This document shows, piece after piece, positions 37,080 through 44,899 of a stretch of 64,000 bases of DNA; within the stretch, counting starts at the first letter, position 1; each line of letters opens with the position of its first letter. Origin of the DNA: FEN-1139 sp964396375 (GTDB lineage Bacteria > Myxococcota_A > Polyangia > Polyangiales > Polyangiaceae); NCBI GenBank assembly GCA_964396375.1, contig CAYNEY010000026.1, positions 19,249 to 83,248 on the forward strand. Reading direction: 5' to 3'. The notes below the pieces were generated by a model. It searched no databases and was not told the origin of the DNA. It worked only from the letters and a program-made list of their open reading frames with translations. The position numbers and the translations under genes are program-made.

Positions 37080-37427
37080 ACTTACGTTCCCCCGGCTCCG
37101 GACGCGCAACGGCACGTGCCTGGGATCGATCGACACGAAACCACACTCGAACCGTGGCCGGTATCGACCTCGGTCGGGGGGCAGTGAGCCGAGGAAAGGC
37201 CCGGCTCGATTGGGCGGCCCTATACCACAGGCCAGCTCCCCTGCAGCAGAATTCTGCTGGGCACCGTCTCACGCAATGGTCGCTCGGCCGAGACCGCCAG
37301 AGCGTGAGAAGAGCCCACTGGCATTGGTTGTTGCGTCCTCACCACGACAACTTGGCACAGGTGACACCAGCGTGGGGCTTTCAGCCAAGGCTTGCTCTTG
37401 CACACAACTATCCAACGAAACCCTGGT
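37080..37427. other. 348-bp intergenic region upstream of the Ehr operon
   Basis: No coding sequence with codon bias, RNA gene or element is seen here. It lies between the xylH-like stop (37428) and the operon start (37079), so it should hold the Ehr operon promoter. A 16-bp palindrome lies at 37244-37259. Confidence 0.6.
37244..37259. promoter_or_regulatory. 16-bp perfect palindrome, candidate operator
   Basis: CAGCAGAATTCTGCTG is a perfect palindrome without a centre gap, 165 bp upstream of the HTH-EIIA start. It is not followed by a U tract, so an operator is more likely than a terminator. Confidence 0.4.
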
Positions 37428-38555
37428 TCAGCGGCGCCGGAAGGCCACATCCATCCACACCGCGACCGCGAGGACTACCCCGCGAGCGATCTGCTTCAGC
37501 TCCGGGGACACTGCAAGCAGAGTCATCCCGTTGAGGACAACAGCCATCAGAAGCGCCCCAAAGAGAACCCCCGGAACGCGTCCCTTTCCACCGCTCAGAC
37601 TAACACCACCGATCACGCAGGCGGCAATCGCGTCAAGCTCCATGAGCGTCCCGGTGGTGGTGGTCGAGCCGCCGCTGTACGCGGTCTGGAGAAACCCGGT
37701 CAGGGCCACCGTCGCGCCAGTCGCGGCAAATGCGATCACGATGGTTCGCTCCACCCGGATCCCACTCATCATGGCCGCCTCGCGATTTCCACCGATCGCG
37801 ACCAGATGGCGACCCAAAGGGGTGTGGCGCGTGACCAGTTGCACCAGGGTCGCCACTACCCCGAGAACCAGCAAGGGGAGCGGCACCCCGTTGAACTGGT
37901 TCATGACCATGACCAGAAGGATCAGCAGCTGCGCTGAGACGAACCAGCGAACGAATGCCAGCTCGCGCTCGACCACCTCCAACTGATGCGCGCGGCGCCG
38001 CGCTCGCTCTCGCAACGCCAACCAACCCAGCCCAGCCACCACCACCGCAACCAAGGCCCAGCCCCACGACCTCGGCAAATAGTAGGTGGTGAGCACACTC
38101 AACGCGTTGTCATCCGCGCCGACCCGCACCGGGATGGTTCGGCTGCCAATCACCAGCCAGTGCAGACCACGAAAGACCAGCATCCCTGACAGGGTCATGA
38201 TGAACGCAGGGATCTTCTGGGTCACGACCAGCACCCCCATCAGGGCCCAGCCGAGGACGATCACGATGGTTGCCACCGACATGCTGACCGGTGCTGGCCA
38301 GCCATGTTCGAAGACCGCAACAGCGGCGAGGCCCCCTGCCAGACCCACGCCACTGCCCGTCGCCAGATCGGTCTGTCCGGTGAGCAGAATAAGAAACACA
38401 CCCAGGGCGAGCACCGCGGTGATGGCGAATTCTACTCCCAGGTTCGAGAGGTTACGTGGAGAGAGAAACGCGCCGTCGGAGACCACACCGAAGTAGAGGA
38501 GCAGAAGGAGCAGCGCAACAACCAGCGACAATTCTCGGTACCGGGTCCGATTCAT
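37428..38555 (-). CDS. xylH: Sugar ABC transporter permease (XylH-like)
   Basis: The 375-residue protein has about 10 membrane segments and the RbsC/XylH family marks GVFLILLTGQTDLATGSGVGL, FIMTLSGMLVFRGL and DAIAACVIGGVSLSGGKG. It is closer to XylH than RbsC by its length and by an inserted loop between the fifth and sixth helices. With XylG and XylF-like proteins it forms a D-xylose-type importer. It is the last gene of the set, 3 bp after xylG. No xylose isomerase or kinase lies nearby, so the sugar is inferred. Confidence 0.85.
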   Translation of the reverse strand: MNRTRYRELSLVVALLLLLLYFGVVSDGAFLSPRNLSNLGVEFAITAVLALGVFLILLTGQTDLATGSGVGLAGGLAAVAVFEHGWPAPVSMSVATIVIVLGWALMGVLVVTQKIPAFIMTLSGMLVFRGLHWLVIGSRTIPVRVGADDNALSVLTTYYLPRSWGWALVAVVVAGLGWLALRERARRRAHQLEVVERELAFVRWFVSAQLLILLVMVMNQFNGVPLPLLVLGVVATLVQLVTRHTPLGRHLVAIGGNREAAMMSGIRVERTIVIAFAATGATVALTGFLQTAYSGGSTTTTGTLMELDAIAACVIGGVSLSGGKGRVPGVLFGALLMAVVLNGMTLLAVSPELKQIARGVVLAVAVWMDVAFRRR

Positions 38556-38558
38556 CGA

Positions 38559-40106
38559 TCAACCTCGCTCTTCGTGCACAACTTGGGTTCGGGCGGTAGC
38601 TCGAATCGCCGCCTCGAGGAGGCTCTCCGCGGTCGCCTGATCGCGGGTGAAGAGCCCGCCCGGTCGACCGTCGCCGAGCATCAAGATCCGATCCGACATG
38701 GCCAGGAGTTCGGGCAGCTCGCTCGACACCATAATCACGGCCCGTCCGGCTTCCGTGAGCTCGTTGACAAGCTGATAGACTTCCACCTTGGCACCAACGT
38801 CAATCCCACGGGTTGGCTCATCGAGCAGCACTACCCGAGGCTCGGTGAGCAGGGTCTTGCCCAGCACCACTTTTTGCTGGTTGCCACCTGAAAGCTCGCA
38901 CACCTGGTCTTCGGTGTCCCGCGCGCGGATCCGCAGTCGCTCGCACAGATCTTGTGAGCGACGCTGCTCACCATCACCGTTGATGAGACCACGCCGAGTG
39001 ATGGCATCGAGAGAGGCGAGCGACAGGTTGAAGCGAATCGATTCATCGAGCACCAGACCCGACCCCTTGCGATCCTCCGTCACCAGCATCATTCCCCGAG
39101 CGATCGAGGCTGAGGGACACGGTCGCTCATAGGGCTCCCCCAGCAACTGTACACGTCCATGGGTACGGCGTCCCCACCCTGCGAAGAGGTGAAAAAGCAG
39201 CTCTGTGCGACCAGCACCGAGCAGCCCCCCAATCCCGAGCACCTCACCCGCGCGCACATCAAACGAGATCTGCTGGAGCGCGAGCCCGTCGGACGACGGC
39301 GGCTCGACGCTCAGCTTCTCGACGCTGAGCAGACAGTCGCCCAGGCTCGCGGAACGCTTCGGATAGTAGTCTTGGACGGTACGTCCAACCATGGCCGCTA
39401 CGATCTGTTCACGGTTCACCTGGTCTCGCGGTCGTGTAAGGACGCGGTGTCCGTCTCGGAGCACGCTGATCACGTCGGCGATAGCGAAGACTTCGTCGAG
39501 CCGGTGGGAAACATACAGGCACGCTATCTGCTGCTCTTTGAGCTGGCGAAGCAACAGCAGAAGCTCGCTCACCTCCCGGTCGGACAGCGCCGCAGTCGGC
39601 TCGTCGAGGATCAGAAACCTCAAGTCACGCCCAAGTGTTCTCAGGATCTCGACCAGCTGTTGTTGGCCGATGCCCAGCGTGCCGAGGCGCGCCTCCGGAT
39701 CCAAGTCGAGCTTCAACCGAGCCCCAATGGCTCGAGCACGCTGATTCTGCGCAAGCGAGTCGATCAGCCCCCACCGAGTCGGTTCGCGGCCCAGCAGTAG
39801 GTTCTCGGCCACCGACAGCTCCGGGACCAAGGCCAGTTCCTGATTGATGACTCCAATGCCAAGTCGTTCAGCGTCGCGGATCGACTCGAAGCCCACCGTC
39901 TGCCCGTCAACCGAGAGCTCTCCCTGGTAGGTTCCGTGGGGGTGAAGCCCGCACAGGATCTTGATCAGGGTCGACTTCCCAGCCCCGTTCTCCCCGCAAA
40001 TCGCGTGGATCTGCCCCGCTTCGAACTCGAGATCGACGGCATCGAGCGCACGCGTTCTCCCGAAGGACTTGCCGAGCCCGCGCGCAGACAGATGGAATCT
40101 GGTCAT
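38559..40106 (-). CDS. xylG: Sugar ABC transporter ATP-binding protein (XylG-like)
   Basis: The 515-residue protein is a double ATPase of the sugar type (RbsA/XylG/MglA). The first domain has Walker A GENGAGKST near residue 40 and Walker B LRFLILDEPTAALSD. The second has the degenerate GLLGAGRTELLF, the signature LSGGNQQKV and LLDEPTRGIDVGAK. It overlaps xylF by 4 bp and precedes xylH by 3 bp. Each dimer drives sugar import through the XylH pore. Substrate assignment rests on overall similarity of the three proteins. Confidence 0.88.
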   Translation of the reverse strand: MTRFHLSARGLGKSFGRTRALDAVDLEFEAGQIHAICGENGAGKSTLIKILCGLHPHGTYQGELSVDGQTVGFESIRDAERLGIGVINQELALVPELSVAENLLLGREPTRWGLIDSLAQNQRARAIGARLKLDLDPEARLGTLGIGQQQLVEILRTLGRDLRFLILDEPTAALSDREVSELLLLLRQLKEQQIACLYVSHRLDEVFAIADVISVLRDGHRVLTRPRDQVNREQIVAAMVGRTVQDYYPKRSASLGDCLLSVEKLSVEPPSSDGLALQQISFDVRAGEVLGIGGLLGAGRTELLFHLFAGWGRRTHGRVQLLGEPYERPCPSASIARGMMLVTEDRKGSGLVLDESIRFNLSLASLDAITRRGLINGDGEQRRSQDLCERLRIRARDTEDQVCELSGGNQQKVVLGKTLLTEPRVVLLDEPTRGIDVGAKVEVYQLVNELTEAGRAVIMVSSELPELLAMSDRILMLGDGRPGGLFTRDQATAESLLEAAIRATARTQVVHEERG

Positions 40107-41185
40107 GGTGAAGGACGTGGTGGCCGATCTGACTCGGCTATGGCTCGAAACACATCGTCGTAGGGATGAAACCCGGTACGCACAATGCTCTCGATCAGGT
40201 TGCTCTGGTCAACCGTGACCACCTCCTCGAGCAACGATGGTACGGCCTTGTAACCGTTGTCCACCCTGCCGTTTACGACGATCACCTCCCGACGCACCAA
40301 CGCAATACTGAGCTCGGCGGCGGCACGAGCCAGTTGCTGGAGAGGCTTGTAGATGGTCATGGTCTGCGAACCTGCGGCGATCCGTTGACACGCTGGGAGT
40401 TCGGCGTCTTGCCCGGTCACCAAGACGCCGGATTGTCTCTCCTCCTCCAAGGCCTGAATGGCTCCACCAGCGGTTCCGTCGTTCGATGCCAGGACAGCCT
40501 GGAACTTCTCGCCTTTGGCGATGGCAGCGGCTGTGATCTTCTTCGCGTTCTCCGGCTTCCAATCCTCGGCCCAGTCCTCGTGCACGACCCTGAGATTCGG
40601 AAAGCGAAGCAACACCTGATCTTGTCCGGCCTTGAAGAGCCGGGCGTTGTTATCGGTGGGTGCGCCGTAGATCCGAACCAGCTTACCCTGCCCGCCAAGC
40701 TTCTCTGCGAGGTACTCGGCCTGCCTGCGCCCCACCTCGACATTATCGAAGCTCGTGTAGAGATCGACGTCGGCACCTTGTATCATTCGGTCGTAAGCCA
40801 AAACGAAGATGCCCGCCGCCTTGGCCTTCTCGACCGCCTTTCTCATGGCTAACCCGTCATGCGGGGCAATCACCAGAACGTCGACGCCGTTGGCTATCAA
40901 CGACTCACAGTCGCGCATCTGCACAGTGTCATCACTGTTGGCGGATTGAACAGAGACCCGTGCTCCGAGCTGCTTTGCGCGCTCGACGAAGATGTCGCGA
41001 TCGCGCTGCCATCGCGCCTCCTTCAGCGTATCCAGCGAGAGACCGATGTGGAGCTCGCGCTTCTTCTCTAGGGGTGCCGTCCCTGGAGAACACTCGGCAT
41101 GGCCGCGGGTCGACCGGGACCAGACCCAGCCGATCACGACGCTGAGCAGTAGAGAAAGGACGACGAGAACGTTGCGAGGCGACAT
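40103..41185 (-). CDS. xylF: Periplasmic sugar-binding protein (XylF-like)
   Basis: The 360-residue protein has an N-terminal hydrophobic leader (MSPRNVLVVLSLLLSVVIGWVW). A periplasmic-binding fold begins LHIGLSLDTLKEARWQRDRD and contains NSDDTVQMRDCESLIANGVDVLVI, YDRMIQGADVDLYTSFDN and ASNDGTAGGAIQALEE. These match the xylose-binding protein pattern. The frame opens 10 codons earlier at 41215, but the ATG at 41185 starts the leader. It is the first gene of the transporter operon, 82 bp after the tyrS stop on the same strand. Confidence 0.88.
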   Translation of the reverse strand: MSPRNVLVVLSLLLSVVIGWVWSRSTRGHAECSPGTAPLEKKRELHIGLSLDTLKEARWQRDRDIFVERAKQLGARVSVQSANSDDTVQMRDCESLIANGVDVLVIAPHDGLAMRKAVEKAKAAGIFVLAYDRMIQGADVDLYTSFDNVEVGRRQAEYLAEKLGGQGKLVRIYGAPTDNNARLFKAGQDQVLLRFPNLRVVHEDWAEDWKPENAKKITAAAIAKGEKFQAVLASNDGTAGGAIQALEEERQSGVLVTGQDAELPACQRIAAGSQTMTIYKPLQQLARAAAELSIALVRREVIVVNGRVDNGYKAVPSLLEEVVTVDQSNLIESIVRTGFHPYDDVFRAIAESDRPPRPSP

Positions 41186-41267
41186 AGCGGACAACTCCCC
41201 AAACCTAGGAGACACTCTCCGCGCACGGGAGAACTCTTCAGAGTCTTCTGTCCTCTGCCAGGCGCGA

Positions 41268-42485
41268 TTAGGTCACCGTGACGTAGCAGAACCTCCGATC
41301 CTTCGAGCCAACCTTGAGGAGGCAGCGCTGCCCGCACGCGAGCAGAAACTTCGCATCCTTGACCCGAACGCCGTCGACCTCGACTCCGCCATTCTCGAGC
41401 AGCCGCCGGCCCTCACCGTTGCTCTTGACCAGATTGGCCAGGCAGAGGGCCTTGGCGAGCAGAAGGCCATCGCCTTCGGCAGGAAAGGTTCGCTCCTCAA
41501 TGGTGTCCGGGATCCCACTTGCCAGATACTGGGCGCGGAAAGCCGCCTCGGCCTGTTCGGCGGCTCCCCGTCCATGGAAACGTTCCACGATCTCGAACGC
41601 AAACAGAGCCTTTGCGTACAGCGGCTCCCCTCGTTCTCTCAAGGCAGCAATCTCGGTGCTCGTGCGCGAGGACAGCAGCTCGAAGAACCGAAAGATGACA
41701 GAATCATCGATCTGCATGCACTTTCGGTACTGGGTGAGCGGCGGATCGAGGACACCGATGGTGTTGTCAGCGCTCTTGCTCATCTTCTTGCCGACGATCT
41801 GCCCGTCGACCAGCTTGGCGTCCAAGCCCTCCAAGATCGGCACCGTCATCACCACTTGTGGCGGCTGCCCGTAGCGTTGCTGGAGATCTCGCCCCACGTT
41901 GAGGTTGAAGAGTTGATCGGTCCCACCCAGCTCGATGTCGGACTCGAGCACCACCGAGTCATAGCCCTGCAAGAGCGGATAGAAGAGTTCGTGCAGGTGA
42001 ACATCCTTCTGAGCCTCGAAGCGCTCTCGAAAGTCCCGTCGCTCGAGGGTGCGGGCCAGGGTTCGCTTCGCCGAGAGATCGAGCACCTGCTCGAGGGTGA
42101 GCCGGCTCAACCACTCACTGTTGTAGCGGACACGGGTTCGCTCACGATCCAGCACCAGAAATGCCTGCTCTTGGTAGGTCTGCGCTGCCGCCAACACCTG
42201 ATCGCGAGTGAGGCGGGGACGCGCTGCATTGCGTCCGGTCGGATCGCCGAGCATGGCGGTGAAATCGCCAATCAGGAAGGTCACCTCGTGACCGAAATCC
42301 TGAAACTGACGCATCTTGCGCATCAGCACCGTGTGCCCTAGGTGAAGATCGGGTCGGGTGGGATCGAAACCCGCCTTGACCCGCAACGGCCTTCCGGAAA
42401 GAAGGAGCTTGTTCAGCTCCTCCACCTGCTGAACCTCGACAGTACCTCGGAGAAGCTCTTGGAGCTGTTGGCTGGGATCGACCAC
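41268..42485 (-). CDS. tyrS: Tyrosyl-tRNA synthetase
   Basis: TyrS charges tRNA-Tyr. The 405-residue protein is of the bacterial TyrZ-like type. It has the class I HIGH signature as HLGH in DPTRPDLHLGHTVL, the KMSKS loop in KKMSKSADNTIGV, LGGTDQLFNLNVGRDLQ in the tyrosine pocket, and a C-terminal S4 RNA-binding domain (GRRLLENGGVEVDGVRV). The start is a GTG at 42485. It lies 20 bp downstream of the IHF-family gene on the same strand. Confidence 0.96.
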   Translation of the reverse strand: MVDPSQQLQELLRGTVEVQQVEELNKLLLSGRPLRVKAGFDPTRPDLHLGHTVLMRKMRQFQDFGHEVTFLIGDFTAMLGDPTGRNAARPRLTRDQVLAAAQTYQEQAFLVLDRERTRVRYNSEWLSRLTLEQVLDLSAKRTLARTLERRDFRERFEAQKDVHLHELFYPLLQGYDSVVLESDIELGGTDQLFNLNVGRDLQQRYGQPPQVVMTVPILEGLDAKLVDGQIVGKKMSKSADNTIGVLDPPLTQYRKCMQIDDSVIFRFFELLSSRTSTEIAALRERGEPLYAKALFAFEIVERFHGRGAAEQAEAAFRAQYLASGIPDTIEERTFPAEGDGLLLAKALCLANLVKSNGEGRRLLENGGVEVDGVRVKDAKFLLACGQRCLLKVGSKDRRFCYVTVT

Positions 42486-42505
42486 GGGCCGGACGCTAGC
42501 ACGGC

Positions 42506-42817
42506 TCAGTCGTCGTCATCACCAGTGATGGCAAGATGGCGACTCTGATTGACGAGCTCCTTCAACTCTTTGCCGACCTTGAAGAAGGGTAATCGCTTGG
42601 CAGGCACGGGAACGGGTTGACCTGTCCGGGGGTTGCGACCGTCGTAGGGCTTGTAGGGGCGAACGGTGAAGCTGCCAAACCCGCGGATCTCGATCCCCTC
42701 GCCCTGACGCAGCGCTTCGGCCATGGACTCGAACACCGAACTCACGAGCGCCTCCGCCCGGGTCTTGGTCAGCTCCGCACGAGCAGCGATGGCTTCGATA
42801 AGCTCGCTCTTCGTCAT
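42506..42817 (-). CDS. ihfB: IHF-beta / HU-family DNA-binding protein
   Basis: The 103-residue protein begins MTKSELIEAIAARAELTK, as IhfB does. It has the DNA-arm signature IEIRGFGSF and GRNPRTGQPVPVPAKRLPFFKVGKEL. Such proteins bend DNA and help promoters and recombination. The start is the ATG at 42817, with a strong GAGGAGGATCAGG ribosome site; a longer frame to 42856 is not needed. A candidate promoter with 17-bp spacing lies 42-70 bp upstream. The tail DDDD after LAITGD is unusual. It might instead be named HU/IhfA-like, as orthology is not certain. Confidence 0.9.
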   Translation of the reverse strand: MTKSELIEAIAARAELTKTRAEALVSSVFESMAEALRQGEGIEIRGFGSFTVRPYKPYDGRNPRTGQPVPVPAKRLPFFKVGKELKELVNQSRHLAITGDDDD

Positions 42818-42858
42818 CCTGATCCTCCTCGTACTCGTAACCCTACGACTTCTCAAGA

Positions 42859-42887
42859 AATCTAAACCAATTCAGAATAGAAACCAA
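42859..42887 (-). promoter_or_regulatory. Candidate sigma-70 promoter for the IHF-family gene
   Basis: On the minus strand TTGGTT (42887-42882), 17 bp and TAGATT (42864-42859) stand in an AT-rich patch that is unusual for this window. Each hexamer matches the consensus at about four of six positions. It lies 42 bp upstream of the start codon. Confidence 0.4.
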
Positions 42888-42906
42888 GGGGGAGATGTGG
42901 TGACCG

Positions 42907-44865
42907 TCAACGTTCGGCTGGCCGTTTCACCCAAACAAGGTAGTCGAGGGCAAGGTCCCCCCGCGCCACGACCACATCGAGCCCCCTCTCACCCCTCACG
43001 AGCTCCCGCCGCACGGAACCCGGGAGGGACAGGCAGGTGAGCGCCCTTGGGGTACCCGTGTGGCGCTCGGTAACCCCGTCGAAGGTGACCGAAATATCAT
43101 AGGGATCCGAGGTGAGCGCCACGATGTGAAGCCCGAGCGTAAACTCGCCTGTCTCCGGCACGAACAGCGGCAGCGTCAGGTCAGCTTTGCCGTGCAACCG
43201 CAGGGCACGACGTGCGCTGGTGCAGGAGTTAGAGGGAAAGACTGGCTCGGCCCAGCCCGCGCGCGCCTCCCACACGGGCCAGCTCGACTCCGCCTCGAGT
43301 CGCCATCTGTCTTCTGGCTCAGGCGGACGATACGGTTCGAGCACGGGCTTTGCTGGACCCGCCTGAAAGGGAACGTGCAGTCGATAGGCGTGCTCGGCTT
43401 GGCTAGCTTTCGCGAGCGCGTAGTCGTGGTCGTCGCCGCGCCACCTCAGCACCAAGTTCTGGGCACGTGCCTGGGTCATGAACGGCTGATTCCCCAGGAA
43501 GAAACCGTGGTCAGTGTCGACGAAAACGACCGCATTCTGGATCTTTTTCTGCTCGAGCCAGCTCGAGTCAAAAAGAGGCATCCCGCCATCGCGCGTCCTC
43601 AACCGCTCGTGTTCGTGGACCCCATGCAGCGCGAAACCGCACAACGAGACCGGAATGAACCAGCGAAACCGCCTCATTTCACCGAGATACGAGGCCAGCA
43701 AGACGTGCTCGAGTGGCAGGATGTCGGCGTACATGCGGGCGCCGCCTCCGGGATAGCTGCCGTCGAAGTAGAACGGCACGTAGCCCACAATCACGCCGAC
43801 GCTCCCCAGCACGAGCCAACGGGAGAGCGGCCTCGACCACGCGGCACGTAGGGACAGAAGAAGGCACAAGAAGAGTGGCTCGAAATTCTGGACGTCGAGC
43901 AGGTGCAAGCGCAACCTGAGCAAGGTCACCCAGCCGGCTTCAAGGATCCCGAATCCGTTGGGGAGACGGGCGGCAACGTAGTCGCCGTGCTCGAATCGAC
44001 AACCAATCCCTTCGCCGAATCCGTAGCGGAAGCACCCAGGCGGGCCGTCGGCCACCGCATAGTATGAGAGCTGGGTAGAACCCCAAAGGCTTCCCGTGGA
44101 CACGAACTGGTAGACCAGAAACAAAACGACACCAGGCACGAGTCCCAGCAGCAGCACACCCACGCTTCGAGCCCGGTTGCCCTGTGCGAAGAGCAAACCC
44201 AACACGGACAGACAGGCAACTGCTCCGGTGACGGGTCGTGTCGCAACCAACCAACCTACACACACCCCGGCGATCAAGAACCGTTTCTCGGCGACCGCCA
44301 GCATGGCTGTGGCGAACAATAAGGCAGACCAGCCATGCGACATGGTGTCCGCGGTGTGGTAGCGAAGCGCGACCGAAAGGCACGACAACACTCCAGCCAG
44401 CAGCGCGATCTTGGCACTCCCCGAGGCGACTTGAGCGAGCCGGGCCGTCACCAACACCAGACCCGCCGCCAGCAGCGGCCCAACCAAATACGGCTGACCG
44501 AGCCAAACCCCGACGGCGAGCAGCGCCGCATAACCGGGCGGGAAGATCACTGAGGTCACGCCGGTGGCAGGGTTGGTGAAGAGAAAGCGCCCACGCTCGA
44601 TGACGCTCGGCTCCGGATGGGTGATGCCGAGCTGACCCGCAGCGAAGATCTTCGCCTGATACAGGTAGGCCGTGGCGTCGATGATGCGGGCCCCTCCCCC
44701 GAGAACATACACGAAATAGCCATACGAGAGCAGCGCCGCTGCTATCGCGACGAGCCAGGTCATGACCCAAGGTCTCTCCAGCATTCGGTCGAGCGGGCGC
44801 CAACCTGGACCGAACCGAAGCAGAATCACGAACAGCAACGCCACGCCGAACGCGAGGCTCGCCAT
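42907..44865 (-). CDS. GT-C-like polytopic membrane protein, large periplasmic C-terminus
   Basis: The 652-residue protein has about 10-11 membrane segments. After the second is ARIIDATAYLYQAKIFAAGQL, which fits the Asp-containing first loop of GT-C (PMT/ArnT-like) glycosyltransferases. PPGYAALLAVGVWLG follows in the same style. The C-terminal 230 residues are soluble, with a beta-rich end (FTLGLHIVALTSDPYDISVTF). It probably uses a polyprenyl-linked sugar outside the inner membrane. Donor and acceptor are unknown. Start is set at the ATG at 44865; the frame opens to 45048. It lies 34 bp after a second protein of the same kind. Confidence 0.7.
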   Translation of the reverse strand: MASLAFGVALLFVILLRFGPGWRPLDRMLERPWVMTWLVAIAAALLSYGYFVYVLGGGARIIDATAYLYQAKIFAAGQLGITHPEPSVIERGRFLFTNPATGVTSVIFPPGYAALLAVGVWLGQPYLVGPLLAAGLVLVTARLAQVASGSAKIALLAGVLSCLSVALRYHTADTMSHGWSALLFATAMLAVAEKRFLIAGVCVGWLVATRPVTGAVACLSVLGLLFAQGNRARSVGVLLLGLVPGVVLFLVYQFVSTGSLWGSTQLSYYAVADGPPGCFRYGFGEGIGCRFEHGDYVAARLPNGFGILEAGWVTLLRLRLHLLDVQNFEPLFLCLLLSLRAAWSRPLSRWLVLGSVGVIVGYVPFYFDGSYPGGGARMYADILPLEHVLLASYLGEMRRFRWFIPVSLCGFALHGVHEHERLRTRDGGMPLFDSSWLEQKKIQNAVVFVDTDHGFFLGNQPFMTQARAQNLVLRWRGDDHDYALAKASQAEHAYRLHVPFQAGPAKPVLEPYRPPEPEDRWRLEAESSWPVWEARAGWAEPVFPSNSCTSARRALRLHGKADLTLPLFVPETGEFTLGLHIVALTSDPYDISVTFDGVTERHTGTPRALTCLSLPGSVRRELVRGERGLDVVVARGDLALDYLVWVKRPAER

Positions 44866-44899
44866 CGGACTCGACGAGAACCCAAACCCACCCAAGGGA

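Noticed and set aside
37106..37122. Sigma-54-like site (AGGCACG then GTTGC on the minus strand) 27 bp upstream of the HTH-EIIA gene
   Set aside because: The GG to GC distance is 13 instead of 12 bp. Sigma-54 promoters are strict in spacing, and the first base is A instead of T.
37154..37534. Plus-strand frames across the intergenic region upstream of the Ehr operon
   Set aside because: They have no ribosome site, no domain and overlapping alternatives in other frames. They look like noise.
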